Counted from the first letter of the stretch, positions 1 to 10,715 are shown. The stretch: DNA of 64,000 nt from Maratus speciosus (GCA_963932465.1 OZ010799.1:161568761-161632760), one strand, 5' to 3'. Numbers and translations are program-made. Notes: generated by a model from the sequence alone, not told the origin.

Positions 1-1121
1 CCCCCCAAAATTATGTTTTAAAATTATGTACATTTTAAGATATTAAATGCTTTAATCCTGGAATATTAGACGCTCATATGTAGCCCTACTATGGTATTTT
101 GACGATAACGCTATACGAACTCTGTCTAGTATTGTAGGGTCAAGAAACATTTGAAATGAAAGAACATACTTATATCTTTCATCCCATTTATAAAATTATT
201 AATAATGTGTCTTAAAATCAAATACATTTAAAGATATTAAATGTTGAAAATGACTTTTTTTTTCATTTTTTTGAGTCCTGACCTCTTAAATGAGTTAATA
301 TTACAATATGGAAAACCGGGTGTGAACTGGCATCATTGACATCTAGTTATTAAATGGAGCGAAAATAATAGTCGTCGTTAATTGGCTAATAATACATTTT
401 AACCTATGAGCATCGAAGGCCTAAAATTCGTCTCAAAGGTATTTTTTAAAGAACTTTTCACATATATTTTCTGGTTGATGTTTCTGATTTCATTATACGT
501 GGTTTAACGGTATCAAAATATGGTCTATTTACATTTTCAAAAAGTAAGATTTAACTAATCTCAAAATTTAATGATTGGAATAAACTGTAAATTTACACAT
601 CTATGCTTTTTATTGTGTCCATTTGCGTAAAAATTGATTTGGTCTATAACTCATAATATTTTTAATATTAATTCTTTATTAATTTTCATAATTAAAATTA
701 AGCTTTTGAGCGAAAAAATATGCATATGATGTGTTTGAAACCAGATAATGTATCTAAACAAACAAACGCTGGTAATCTGATGTTTTAAGGGAGTATATAA
801 ACTAAAAAGTGTGACCGTAACTCTTTCTGGCCCCATAAATTCTGTTCATAAAAAGATGAAATGATTGACTAACACCTGATTTTACAAATGACTTCATAAA
901 TTTAAAACTTGTTAATCCAAACTTTTGTTGTAAAAGCAAAATTTTATTAAAATATTCTTGGTGCCGTTTGTAAGTTTGAGATTAAAACTAGGTGGTCCTG
1001 ACGTGGGATTACTGCGCCGGAAAGGGTTATGATATCATACTTTTTGAAATCTGTCCATTGCCACTGAAAAGGGATGTGGTTTTGAGTTCTCAAAATTTTT
1101 CTTTAACTTATTGAAATTGTA
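1..1121. other. AT-rich non-coding stretch
   Basis: I see no gene here. About 280-383 resembles 41860-42003 (shared text around AAATGAGTTAATATTACAAT and AATAATAGTCGTCGTTAA) and ends in a TTAA at 378-381, so it is probably the decayed right end of a TTAA-target MITE. The rest is AT-rich sequence with scattered short repeats. Confidence 0.5.
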
Positions 1122-1127
1122 TAAACA

Positions 1128-1302
1128 CATGGCTCCCGCTGGCTCGTTTTCTGAATACCAGTAATTTTTCAGAAAAATATTTATGGTAGGTTTTGGAAAC
1201 AATTGCAAGAAAAAGGCGCTTTTAGATAAGTTTGTACGAAATTTACAAGGAAGATTTCTTTTTTTAAAGTGGTTTTAAAAAACGGATCGAGTGGGAGCCT
1301 TG
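1128..1302. mobile_element. MITE of a 6-bp-TSD family, copy 1
   Basis: The 175-bp element starts CATGGCTCCCGCTGG and ends in the inverse, GTGGGAGCCTTG. Its arms also pair further in (TCGTTTTCTGAATACCAG against AAAAAACGGATCGA). It is flanked by a perfect 6-bp direct repeat TAAACA (1122-1127 and 1303-1308). Relatives with the same internal text (GAATACCARTAA, TTTATGGTWGGTTT) lie at 4489-4669 and 38849-39018. It has no coding capacity and must depend on an unseen transposase. Confidence 0.75.
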
Positions 1303-1713
1303 TAAACATGTGTAACATATCTGAGCAATATTTCTGATTTTATTACATGTAGAAATAAACGCTTATAATATAACTCAATAAAAAATACAGTTCAGTTAAT
1401 ATTGCAAAATTTTTTCTCATGACATGTCACAATCGTACGATAACTTTACTTAGAATACATATATGCAAGCGTAAAGCATTGGGCGGTTTTCCTAATTGAA
1501 AGATTAAAACTAGCCGTCAACAATGAGTTAATCTTTCCTGTGATATAAAACAACTCAATCTCTAACAAACGACGAGGAATATACGAATACCATATTAATA
1601 CTCGGAAATTTTTCCAGAGAAAGCCATTCGCCTTGCATACAATGTTTCAAATGAAAATCAAATTTCAAATTAATTGCTTAAAAGGCGCAAAGGCCAACCT
1701 AGTGAAAAAGATT

Positions 1714-1783
1714 CCATGCCGGGAGTCGAACCGGGGCATCAGTATAACCGGGCCACTGACGTTCTACCGACGAAACCACATGG
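1714..1783 (-). pseudogene. tRNA-like core, unit 1
   Basis: The minus strand reads CCATGTGGTTT...TCGGTAGAACGTCAG...GGTTCGACTCCCGGCATGG. A D-arm/A-box-like segment, an anticodon arm and a B box (GGTTCGACTCC) are visible, and the acceptor ends CCATG/CATGG pair. The anticodon loop is more damaged than in unit 2. It is part of the repeat unit and not a functional tRNA gene. Confidence 0.6.
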
Positions 1784-2041
1784 AACGATACCCAGCCTGG
1801 AACTTCTCACTATTACAGGTTGGCAAGGCTACAAACGCAGCACAAAATGGAATATTTTACCATGAGCCCCCGACATGGGAAAACACGAAACTTAATTAAA
1901 TCCAGCATCGATTGAAACTATATTAATACTTGGAAATTTTTCCAGAGAGAAACATTCGCCTTGCATACAATATTTCAAATGAAGATCACATTTCAAATTA
2001 ATTGCTTAAAAGGCGCAAAGGCCAATCTAGTGAAAAAGATT

Positions 2042-2108
2042 CCATGCCGGGACTCGAACCCTGGCAATCAGTATAGCGCACTGACGTTCTACCAAGTACA
2101 CCACATGG
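2042..2108 (-). pseudogene. tRNA-like core, unit 2 (best preserved)
   Basis: The minus strand keeps acceptor ends CCATG/CATGG, a five-pair anticodon stem TCAGT/ACTGA around the 7-nt loop GCGCTAT, and the B box GGGTTCGAGTCCC. Loop position 33 is C, where real tRNAs almost always have T, which argues against a working tRNA. By loop position the anticodon would be GCT, but this sits in a repeat and is most likely a Pol III promoter relic. Confidence 0.65.
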
Positions 2109-2321
2109 AAAGATACCCAACTTGGAATTTCTCACTATTACAGATTGGCAAGGCTACAAACGCAGCACACGATGGAATATGCACCTTTTAAGCAATTCAT
2201 TTGAAATTTGATCTTCATTTGAAATATTGTATGCATGGTGAATGTTTCTCTCTGGAAAAAAATTACAAGTATTAATATAGTTTCAATCTATACTGGATTT
2301 AATGAAGTTCTGTGTTTGCCC

Positions 2322-2775
2322 GTTGCCATCGATATACTCAATGCCTGAGGACTAGAGTTGTGACGTCATCACTAATCGACCGACTTCTCACTAGTGTTGG
2401 AATTCACACTGGTCAATTTTGAATAGCAATTTTCTTTTACTTTATTTGCGAAATATCTATTATATTATAAAACAATAATAACTATTTAAACCTACTGGTG
2501 AGAATTTGGAACCCCCCCAATAAAAACTCAGCAAGGTGCGGCAACTCTGTGTCATTCCGCATCTGGCTGAATTTTTATTTAGGGATTCCAAACTCTCACC
2601 AGTAATTTTAAATAGTTATTACTGTTTTATAAGATAATAGATATTCCACAAACAAAATAAAAGAACATTGCTATTCAAAATGTTCCGGTGTTAATTCCAA
2701 CACTAGTGAGAAGTCGGTCGATTAGTGATGACGTCATAACTCGTGTCCTCTGGCCTTGAGTATTTCGATGGCAAC
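2322..2775. mobile_element. palindromic MITE with CRE sites, copy A
   Basis: The two ends are near-perfect long inverted repeats (GTTGCCATCGATATACTCAA against TTGAGTATTTCGATGGCAAC), continuing with TGACGTCATCACTAATCGAC, TTCTCACTAGTGTTGGAATT and an AT-rich centre holding TTATAAAACAATAATAACTA. Flanking direct repeats TGTTTGCCC / GGTTTGCCC (8 of 9 identical) look like a target duplication. There is no coding capacity. Copies B and C lie at 6626-7077 and 42071-43238. Confidence 0.75.
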
Positions 2776-2880
2776 GGTTTGCCCCATGTCGGTAGCTCAC
2801 GGGAAAATATACCACATTGTGGTGCGTGGTTGTAGCCTTGCCAACCTGTAATAGTGAGAAGTTCCAGGCAGGGTATTGTT

Positions 2881-2947
2881 CCATGTGGTTTATTCGCTAG
2901 AACGTCAGTGCGCTGTACTGATGGCCCGCGTTCGAGTCGGGGCATGG
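2881..2947 (+). pseudogene. tRNA-like core, unit 3
   Basis: CCATGTGGTTTATTCGCTAG...GTTCGAGTCGGGGCATGG matches the other two cores in opposite orientation. The anticodon stem TCAGT/ACTGA is intact. The B box is degraded after GTTCGAGTC. Confidence 0.6.
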
Positions 2948-3019
2948 AATCTTTTTCACTAGGTTGGCCTTTGCGCCTTTTAAGCAATTAATTTGAAATT
3001 TGATTTTCATTTGAAATAA

Positions 3020-3265
3020 AAATACCAGCTCAACTTAACGTCAACGCGTAAACTATTTTAAGGCGAACATTTGTAGAGTAAAAGACATGAATTGGGTTTC
3101 ACAAAACCAAAGGTTCGTTAATGACCTAAACAGTCTGTGAGTATAAGTAGTGTTTCGGACTTTCAATGGATACAACGCTACACAAGGTGTACTAAACACA
3201 GCAGGAATACTTTCATATAAATTTAGTTTAGAGTCGATACCTCACCTATTGCAATATGGCATTAT
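3020..3265. other. non-coding stretch
   Basis: No gene or recognised repeat is seen. It links the tRNA-bearing repeat to dispersed repeat R1. Confidence 0.4.
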
Positions 3266-3606
3266 TCGTATAATGGAGTTATGAATAAAGAGGAGGAGAC
3301 ATATAGTGTAGAATCTACCAATTGCGAGTGAAGTAACTGAAGAGGTTGTCACAAGACGCGACTGATCCTTTACATCGGATCAACAGTTTCTGACTATTGC
3401 AGAAGCACACTTCCATTAGTAAATTTTGAATAGAAAATTTCGCCTTGTTTTAACGGCATGTTATTCGTGCAGAATTTCTCTCACAATAGGTCAAAAATTT
3501 CTGTTTGTTTTTATTTGTGGAAGTGTGCCCGGGTATTGCAATCTCTTTCACTGACATTGACAGGAGTTTGTTTCGGTTGACGCAGTATGGCGGAAACTTC
3601 TAGTAG

Positions 3607-4170
3607 GAGAGCTGTTGAACATTTTTGAGTAGGTATTTGAGGCACCCTGAAAATTTGTGCAACATTTCTTTTGTAATGCTTGAATACAAAATCGAATGTC
3701 TGGCTGAAGGATCGTGCCCCAAAAACTGTGCCAGACAAAAAATGACACTTGACACGTGTCTGGCACAGTTTTTGTGCCGACTAAAGTGTCTGTCATTTTC
3801 AAAATATTTTTTTCTAAGCATAAATATTATTCTGTCTCAATCTCAGCGTGCCTCAAATACTTTTTTGGGGTAGTCAAAAAATGGCACTTGACACGTGTCT
3901 GGCACAGTTTTTGGGCCGACTAAAGTGTCTGTCGTTTTCAAAATATTTTTTTCTAAGTATAAATAATATTCTGTCTCAATCTCAGCGTGCCTCAAATACC
4001 TTTTTTGGGTAGTCAAAAAAAAAAAATGGCACTTGACACGTGTCTGGCACAGTTTTTGGGCCACGATCCTTCAGCCAGACATTCGATTTTGTATTCAGCC
4101 ATTACAAAAGAAGTGTTGCCCAAACTTTCAGGGTGCCTCAAATACCTTCCCTAAAATGCTTAACAGCTCT
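3607..4170. mobile_element. foldback element with internal tandem repeats
   Basis: The outer arms are inverted (AGAGCTGTTGAACATTTT against AAAATGCTTAACAGCTCT) and continue through AGGTATTTGAGGCACCCTG, CGAATGTCTGGCTGAAGGAT and CAAAAACTGTGCCAGACA. Between the arms lie two full copies and part of a third of a 140-143 bp direct repeat beginning near 3743, 3883 and 4026. Each carries the palindrome GACACGTGTC and the run TGTCTCAATCTCAGCGTGCC. Long arms with an internal tandem array match the layout of foldback transposons. There is no ORF. Confidence 0.65.
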
Positions 4171-4488
4171 TGGACTATAAGGAGCTGACTACCGCCAAAG
4201 TAAATTTCCACCAGGAAAAATAAGATATGTTTTTGGCCATAATTATGGCTGAAATTCTTCATTAATAATGCGTTTAACACATTAAAGACGGAATTATTTT
4301 TTCTGTTTAAAATGCAAAAATTTTATTTCGTACCATTTTTCCGAAAAGCAATATTTATCTGATTTTATCAGAGTTTCGGTCATTAAAGAAAGTGAAAACT
4401 TTTCTTCTAAATTACTGGTATTCAAACAGGTAAAGGGATGACAGGTATGCTGTGACCATATGGTAACACTAGTCCTTAATGGGATATA

Positions 4489-4669
4489 CAGGGCTCCCAA
4501 ATGGCCCGCCAACTGAATACCAATAAATTTTAACAGAAAATTTTATGGTTGGTTTGCGCTAGAATTAACTTTCAAAGGTGTCTCCGGGGCGGTTTGTAAG
4601 AAAAATCTAAAAAGAAAAATTTTCTAAAAATATATTGGTATTCAGTTGGCGAACCATTTGGGAACCCTG
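4489..4669. mobile_element. MITE of a 6-bp-TSD family, copy 2
   Basis: Inverted ends CAGGGCTCCCAAATGG and CCATTTGGGAACCCTG surround 181 bp sharing the internal words GAATACCAATAAATTTTAAC and TTTATGGTTGGTTT with copies 1 and 3. Flanking hexamers GATATA / GTTATA differ at one base, fitting a decayed 6-bp target duplication. Confidence 0.65.
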
Positions 4670-4830
4670 GTTATAAGGAGAAAAATTCTATTCAAATTTA
4701 CTCGTGAAGTTTGCCCCGTATGTAATGACCCATGCGAAACGGGTTACTACTGAAAACTTAGCCATTTTTGAGGTTATGTCAATTCAATTTTATTCATAGT
4801 TCTATGGTTCGTATAAAGTCTTTCACTTTC

Positions 4831-5518
4831 AAACTTATGTCCATGTAAATAGAGCACTCTGACGATATATTTTATTTTCTTCTGCTCTTTTATTAAAAAA
4901 AAAATTGCCATTTGCCATTTGTCTTACGTACAAAACAATTGCGTTAATAGATATATTCGTGCAAAACATTGAATCAAATGTATTCATTTTTTAATGCACT
5001 TTTTCTGGAATGTTCTCTTCTTTTTTTCACATAATGTTTTCCAGGATATTTCGAATAAACTGAAGTTACCTTCTAAACATAAGTACATACATGAATATAT
5101 TTAAACCGTCAGTATAATTTTTGACTAATGTATCACAGAGAACAATTTCCAATATAATTTAGAAATTTAGTGATTATAATCTCTATTCAGAATTCGCTTT
5201 TAAGCATGCAGTTATCACATACAAATTTAGAACGTATCTGAATAGATGGCCTTTCAGACAAATGTCTGAATTATGTAAGACTCAAATATAATAGACATAT
5301 ACGTATGCTTTATATATATATATGTATAATACACATATAAATAGGCTGAAATGTGGGATTGAGCTGCATTTTAGTTATAAATAGCAATTTGAAATATCCT
5401 GTAAGATAGTTTATTATATAAACGTCAGTCACCTCGCATATAACGCCAGTTTCTTCAGGACAAATAGATAAGGAAATAGAATTGAAAATTGCAGCGTCAC
5501 TAGAAAATACGAAAAATT
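4831..5518. other. AT-rich non-coding stretch
   Basis: No ORF or family signature is seen. A short TA-rich run (TATATATATATGTATAATAC) lies near 5310-5335. Confidence 0.4.
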
Positions 5519-5730
5519 TTAACCCCTTGAGGGGCGGTGGGATATATTATATCCCACCTACGATTAATGAAGATTTGCGACAGAACATTTTAATTAAATT
5601 TTACTTTTCTAAATTTGGTGGGAAAAAGGCCGTAAAATTGCATTTCCTTATTTTGCAATATAATTTTTGAAAGTTTCCAGTGTGAATTCGACATTACAGT
5701 AACGCAATTACTTGCCCTTCAAAGGGTTAA
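5519..5730. mobile_element. TTAA-target MITE
   Basis: The 212-bp unit is bounded by TTAA on both sides, with ends TTAACCCCTTGAGGGG and CTTCAAAGGGTTAA. The TTAACCCYTT terminus recurs at 18423, 31038, 34929, 44271, 45177, 53309 and 58354. TTAA targets are characteristic of piggyBac and a few other superfamilies. No transposase is present. Confidence 0.6.
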
Positions 5731-6509
5731 TGAGGCAGTTACAACTCATAATTTACTTTTTTCCACAAATGTAGCTGAAAAGTGATAGAATAAATTGTTT
5801 TATAAAGGTCACTTAATTGACGCTTTTGAGCTAGGACCGGCGACTATTTTTATATTGGTCTTTACCATATGTAACAAAAGTTCTTTTTTGTGGTAAAGTT
5901 CTCTTGAGTGCTTAACTGTAGGAAGAGAAATAGTCAATCTGCAGAAAAAGTTCAGCATTTGAGAAGAAAAGCAAAGCAGAGAAATGTAGGTAAAATTTGA
6001 TTAGTCGAGACCAAACAAGTCCTTCCCTCTCAGTTTCAAAGCAGGAATTAAAAAAGAAATGAGAGTTAGTATATTATATATGATAAAACAGAGCCAAAGG
6101 CAGTAAAATTTGTACTCAAAATATGAAAAAAAAAATAGTAAAGTTCACTAGTTTAGCCCAAGATCAAATAGTAAAGTTTACAGAAAATGTGGCAAAATCT
6201 ACAAAAGTAAAAAAAAGGCCCTTTTCGATGTCACATATTTTTCATTCCGTTTAAGTATCAAATAAGTTTAAAGATAGCTTTAATTAATAACTATAAATAT
6301 ATAATTTGCGTTACAGAATGAGAAAAATATTACTTGAAATATAATGTTATAAAATAATAAAGGAATTCAGAACAATGATATTTTTTCCTTTGCTGAAAAT
6401 TAAGAGTTATTGTCGAAATTGGCACAATATCCTGGTTATACCTATGGCAGAGACTATTTTTCAAAAACCTTTGCGAATAGAATAAAACAAAAGTTCACTG
6501 GGACGTATA
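5731..6509. other. AT-rich stretch with a small MITE fragment
   Basis: 5825-5850 (GAGCTAGGACCGGCGACTATT) resembles the end of the TTAACACTA-type MITE at 34728. Otherwise no feature is visible. Confidence 0.4.
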
Positions 6510-7152
6510 CAGGGCTCGTACGCTTTAAAGATTTTCCAAGATTTTTACCAGAATTTTTGTAAAGTAACATTTGCCTTGTTTAATAAAAAAATAACATTAT
6601 TTCTTCAGATATAGCGACCAGCACCGCTGCCATTGAAATACTCAAAGTCAGAGGACACAAGTTGTGATGTCATCACTAATCGACCGACTTCTCACATGTG
6701 TTGGAATTCACACTGGAAAATTTTGAATATCAATTTTCTTTTATTTTACTTGTGGGATATCTGTCATCTTATAAAAGAATAATAACTATATAAATTTACA
6801 GATGAGAATTCGGAATCCCTAAATAAAAATTCAGCCAGATGCGAAAATCCACGGTGTTGCTGCATCCTTCTGATTTTTTATTGGAGGATTCCAAATTCTC
6901 ACCAGTAAGTTTAAATAGTTACCATTGTTTTATAAGATGATAGATATACCACAAATAAAATAAAAGAAAATTGCTATCCAAAATTTTCCGGTGTGAATTC
7001 CAATACTAGTGAGAAGCCTGTCGATTAGTGACGACGTCATAACTTGTGTCCTCTGTCTTTGAGTATTTCGACAGCAGGGCCTGTACTTTACAAAATTCCT
7101 GGTACTTTATCACCTAAAATCTCCCGAATTCCTTTGATGAGTACAAACCCTG
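6510..7152. mobile_element. hAT-like non-autonomous element split by a MITE
   Basis: The ends CAGGGCTCGTACGCTTTAAA and GTACAAACCCTG are inverted, and GTATA flanks both sides (6505-6509 and 7153-7157). The interior is interrupted by the CRE MITE at 6626-7077. Related sequences lie at 43310-43500 and 54600-54795. The CAGGG start suits hAT, but the target duplication I can see is only 5 bp, so the superfamily is uncertain. Confidence 0.5.
6626..7077. mobile_element. palindromic MITE with CRE sites, copy B
   Basis: Same structure as copy A: inverted arms from GCTGCCATTGAAATACTCAA to GAGTATTTCGACAGCAG, with TCACTAATCGACCGACTTCT and GTGTGAATTCCAA. The left arm reads TGATGTCA and the right GACGTCA. 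I cannot assign a clear target duplication here. Confidence 0.7.
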
Positions 7153-7257
7153 GTATATGTTCCGACCCATAGTTAAAGGTTAAGTAAGACCCACAATAAG
7201 CTCGTCGAAGAGAAATCAATGAAATCAAATTCCAAGACACTGCTGTTGTGTTATGTA

Positions 7258-7660
7258 CAGTCATGGAAAAAAAAATGTAAATACACCCTATTAACTCTGC
7301 GACTAATTATAGCAGAAGAAATGACACCAATCGATTGGGAATAAAGCCTACTTTTTAAATGATGTATATCAAATTTGCTTAGGGACCATATACAAATAAA
7401 AAAAGACCAAACTTTTCAATAGTAACACCCAATTTCAACAATATATTTTATAAATCTTCGGTTCAAACTATGCCTATAAATGAAATTTCTAGTAAGTTGA
7501 ATGATAAGTTTTTGAATTATAAACATTCAAAATTTAGAGATTCTAATGTTAAATTGAATTTTAATATTTTTATTAATATCTCCTGAAATTGTAATCCTAG
7601 TGCGATAAATTTATGTGCGGTTATAACACTAAAAAAATCCAAACATATATGCATTAAATG
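7258..7660 (+). mobile_element. truncated Tc1-like element
   Basis: TA is followed by CAGTCATGGAAAAAAAAATG, and the text then follows the left half of the element at 18858-19951 (TTTTTGAATTATAAACATTC, TCTAATGTTAAATT, TTAATATCTCCTGAAATT). The right half and right terminus are missing; a TTAA-MITE fragment follows directly. Confidence 0.6.
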
Positions 7661-7669
7661 TGAATATGT

Positions 7670-7799
7670 GAAATGTGAACATGTACGTGAAATATAGCCT
7701 TTTTTCATATTTAGAAAAAAAATTGTTGGTCAATTCCGGTGCCAATTTATTTACTTGAACACTTTAGCATTGAAAATGCTTTGCCCCTGAAAGGGTTAA
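7670..7799. mobile_element. right end of a TTAA-target MITE
   Basis: It matches the right part of 58354-58700 (AAATTCCGGYGYCAAT, AACACTTTAGMATTGAAAAT) and ends AAAGGGTTAA at 7799. The left end is missing. Confidence 0.5.
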
Positions 7800-9231
7800 C
7801 AAATGTAATATAATACAGTAGAATAAAGGATTTAATAGCAAAAATACGCCAGTTACTAATGTTCTTACAAAATAAAAACATTTATACCTTTATGATTTAA
7901 CATAAATTTATTCAGGGGTCCAATGACCCCTTGCGGTAGTTTAGCCTAACGTATTTTTTTCAGGCAATAAAAAAATAATTCGGAGATGAGGCATATTAAG
8001 GAATAACAGGGTCATATATTTCAATAAAAGTTGTGAAATATAAAGAAATTTCGTAATGTTTTAGTTTGAGAAATTCCAAAAAAATATTCAAAACGGTTCA
8101 TTTGACCCTTCGCGGTAGTTTTAGTGTTAATTGTATACCTTTCAGTAATTGAACAAGGCAGAAATAACTAAGGCGGTGTTCAAGTCCCCTGATCAACGAG
8201 CGCGAAATTTTCTGACACATTTTCCAAATGATTTTTAAACGTACAGGCATAAAATTGGCAGAAGTGACTATTGAAGTGATTTAGAATCAAATGAATTTTA
8301 AATTTTTTGATAAATATATTACTTATCGAGTTATAAGTGATTTATGGTCACGTGACAACCTGTTTTTGTTTTTCTATCGCGCGTTGTCATTCGGAAAATT
8401 TGGTTCAAAATGCGAACCTTGACGGTATTTTATGTACGGTCTTTTGCGTTAACCAAAATATGGAAAACGTCATTCTTTTACATAGTTTTTGAATAACAAC
8501 ACCTGCCAATCTCATGCTTTTGCGAAAAAAAATAAAACCGAATTTATAAATATGTCAGAAAGCAGCCTTTTTGGATTTGAGAACAGAAATTAACCCACTA
8601 CCCGCTGGTGTTGCGTTCATGCAAAGTATCAAAATAAATGCACGCATTTAAGTTATTTATATATCTACAGCAAGAGTCAGCAAAGTCAGTAAAATAAAAA
8701 ACTTACTAAAAATGTGAAATGTGTAGAAATGTAGTCTTTGATCCATCATCTGTATTCACTAAATAATCTCAAGTTTAATATATTAAATATTAGTAATCTG
8801 TTTCTAGAATCTAAATGAGTAACATCGTAGTGCCCTGAAATGCATTATGCATTTATAGTTAGATCTTTGATATCTAAGATACAAGTTTCAAAGACAATCA
8901 TACACTAGGGATAGAGTAACAGTGTGCGCGACAGGAGCATAGTTGAAAGACAAAGTGTGCAGTGCATCATATCCATTGAAATAATATTTTGTCTTATAGT
9001 AATACGCTACGTGTTATTTGTGTAACGAATAAGGCTTGATTAATATTACAACGTATTTATACATGTGTTTGAATGTATTCCCGCGCCCACAAAAAGTTAT
9101 AATGCTTATGCCATTGCTCGAAAGTATAATTGTAATTGGGAGTAATTAAGCCTTTAAAGCATGATTTTTTATTCTGTTTAGAAATTTTTATATTTTAGTT
9201 TAGTTTTGTAGAAAAATAGTAAATAAAATTA
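7800..9231. other. AT-rich stretch with MITE fragments
   Basis: 7910-7955 and 8090-8135 share TGACCCYTYGCGGTAGTTT, the latter ending GTGTTAA like a TTAACACTA-type MITE terminus. 8590 begins TTAACCCACTACCCGCTGG, a TTAA-MITE-like end with no partner found. No gene is seen. Confidence 0.4.
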
Positions 9232-9600
9232 TTTATATTTATAAAAACTTTTCCAAATAACAGACATTACATTACATTACAAGATAAAAGCACTAAAAAC
9301 AATATAAAAGGACGTTTCGGATTCATTCTTGGTACACGAGAACCGCTGATTTAGCAATTAACGAGGCTGCATCTCTACCAATAGAATATTCAGTTTTGTT
9401 TTAGCTATAATTTTTTGGCAACTTGATGTAATGTTTTTCTACTTGATGAACTTTAAAATCTAGTATGACTTTTACGTTAGGAATTAGCTGATGAGGGATT
9501 CAGAATGAATCAGAAACGTCCTTTTATATTGTTTTTAGTGTTTTTATCTTGTAATGTAATGTAATGTCTGTTATTTTGAAAAGTTTTTATAAATATGAAT
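9232..9600. mobile_element. inverted-repeat element with about 100-bp arms
   Basis: The left arm (about 9232-9336) and right arm (about 9498-9600) are reverse complements through TTTATAAAAACTTTT, CAGACATTACATTACATTAC, AAAACAATATAAAAGGACGT and GATTCATTCT. Each arm holds a short ATTAC microsatellite. Neither a target duplication nor a transposase is evident. Confidence 0.6.
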
Positions 9601-10135
9601 GAATTCAGACGTAGTCCTTTTGTTTATATCAAAGAAAATTATTTATGTTTCTCTTGTACAGAATGACACACCTGAGTTACATAACAAAAATTTCTCAAAA
9701 AATAATAATTTTAATTTATATACTTACTTAAACATGTGTGCACTACAACTATTCAACGATATAATAATTTTTATGATGCTTTTTATAGTTCGCAGAATTA
9801 ATAATGACTACCTTTATATAGAGAAAAAACGCCAGTCGAGACCATTGCAAGCAGTATCAACAAAAGATATTATAACCTCCCCGTAATAAGAAATCTGAAC
9901 AAAACAGACTTCACGACCTTAAATGCATGTGATAAGATGTAAAAGCGTCAACAGAAAGCGCTAATTGCCAAAAAAAAATCATGTAACCCCTAAGTTACAC
10001 TATGAATTTAAAGATTAATAAGAATAATTATTTTATTACCTAAAAATGCTTACACAGTAACAAATGTTGTCTATTTCCGTCATCCACAGATTTTTTTTAT
10101 TATAGAGTTTCTTTTTTGCTTTAAACTGACGAAAA
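9601..10135. other. non-coding stretch
   Basis: An open frame of 95 codons starts near 9599, but its composition is simply AT-rich (Asn/Ile/Tyr/Leu) and it has no domain I recognise. I treat the region as non-coding. Confidence 0.4.
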
Positions 10136-10715
10136 TCGTCGTTCTAATGGTGTTATGAATATATCGGAGGAGATGCATAGTGTACTGTCTACCATTTGCA
10201 AATGAAGTAACTGAGGAGGTTGTCACAAGATGGTGGCCACCTTTTAAAAATCGGATCTACAGTTTTTGAATACCGCCGGGGCAAACTTCTCACCATTAAA
10301 ATAGAATAGAAAATTTTGTCTTATTTAAGCGTCTTCTTCACGTAAATATTTTCTCACAAATGTGATAAAAACTTGTATTTGTTTGTCAATTTGCCTGGTA
10401 AAGCAGTCAGTTTGTTTCACTGGTTGTCACAATATGGCGGAAACGCACGGCCTGACTACCGCAAAAGTAAACTTCCACCAGTATAAATGAAAATCCATCT
10501 CTGCCATTATTTATGACTGAAATTTTTCGTTAACAAGGCATTTAAATACGGAAAAAAATTCTATATAAATTTACTGGTGTAAGTTTCCACCGGAGATGAT
10601 TATATCTTGCGAGAGCGGTTATAGTTGAAACTTCACTATTTTAAGGATATGTCAGTTCCTCTTTATTAATACTTCCATGTTTTGTCTATGATAAAGTTAT
10701 GGAATAATCTTTACA
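10136..10715 (+). repeat. dispersed repeat R1, copy 2 (most intact)
   Basis: This copy carries no insertion where copy 1 (3266-4830) and copy 3 (53265-54390) are interrupted, so it shows the empty sites. In particular CACTATTTTAAGGATATG at about 10634-10651 is the unoccupied TTAA target of the element at 53309-53881. Confidence 0.65.

Larger units (their letters stand above)
1627..2195 (-). repeat. tandem tRNA-bearing repeat, two units on the minus strand
   Basis: Two head-to-tail units with a period near 325 bp run on the minus strand. Each has a lead-in containing TGTAGCCTTGCCAA, a tRNA-like core, then ACTAGGTTGGCCTTTGCG, CTTTTAAGCAATTAATTTG and GTATGCAAGGCGAATG. The arms continue through TTTCTCTCTGGAAAAATTTC into the next unit. 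A third unit in opposite orientation follows from about 2196, making an inverted junction. The presence of the tRNA core in every unit suggests either a SINE-derived satellite or multimeric SINE insertion. Confidence 0.65.
2196..3019 (+). repeat. third tRNA-bearing repeat unit, plus strand, split by a MITE
   Basis: From 2196 the text is the reverse complement of 1905-2010 (TTTGAAATATTGTATGCA, TTTCTCTCTGGAAAA, TATTAATATAGTTTCAATC). It runs to TGTGTTTGCCC at 2321, is interrupted by the MITE at 2322-2775, and resumes with CCATGTCGGTAGCTCACGGG through a plus-strand tRNA-like core to ATTTTCATTTGAAATA. Removing the MITE gives a unit collinear with the minus-strand units, so the MITE is the younger insertion. 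Confidence 0.65.
3266..4830 (+). repeat. dispersed repeat R1, copy 1, opened by insertions
   Basis: Segments 3266-3606, 4171-4290 and 4672-4830 align in order with 10136-10715 and, reversed, with 53265-54390. Shared words include GTTATGAATAAAGAGGAGGA, AAGTAACTGAAGAGGTTGTC, TATGGCGGAAAC, CTGACTACCGC and AAATTTACTCGTGAAG. A foldback element (3607-4170) and a further roughly 390-bp block (about 4290-4680) holding a MITE interrupt it. I see no coding capacity; R1 may itself be an old non-autonomous element. Confidence 0.6.

Noticed and set aside
2042..2108. Functional tRNA gene
   Set aside because: Anticodon loop position 33 is C, the T stem has a mismatch, and the same core occurs in every repeat unit, so it is a repeat component.
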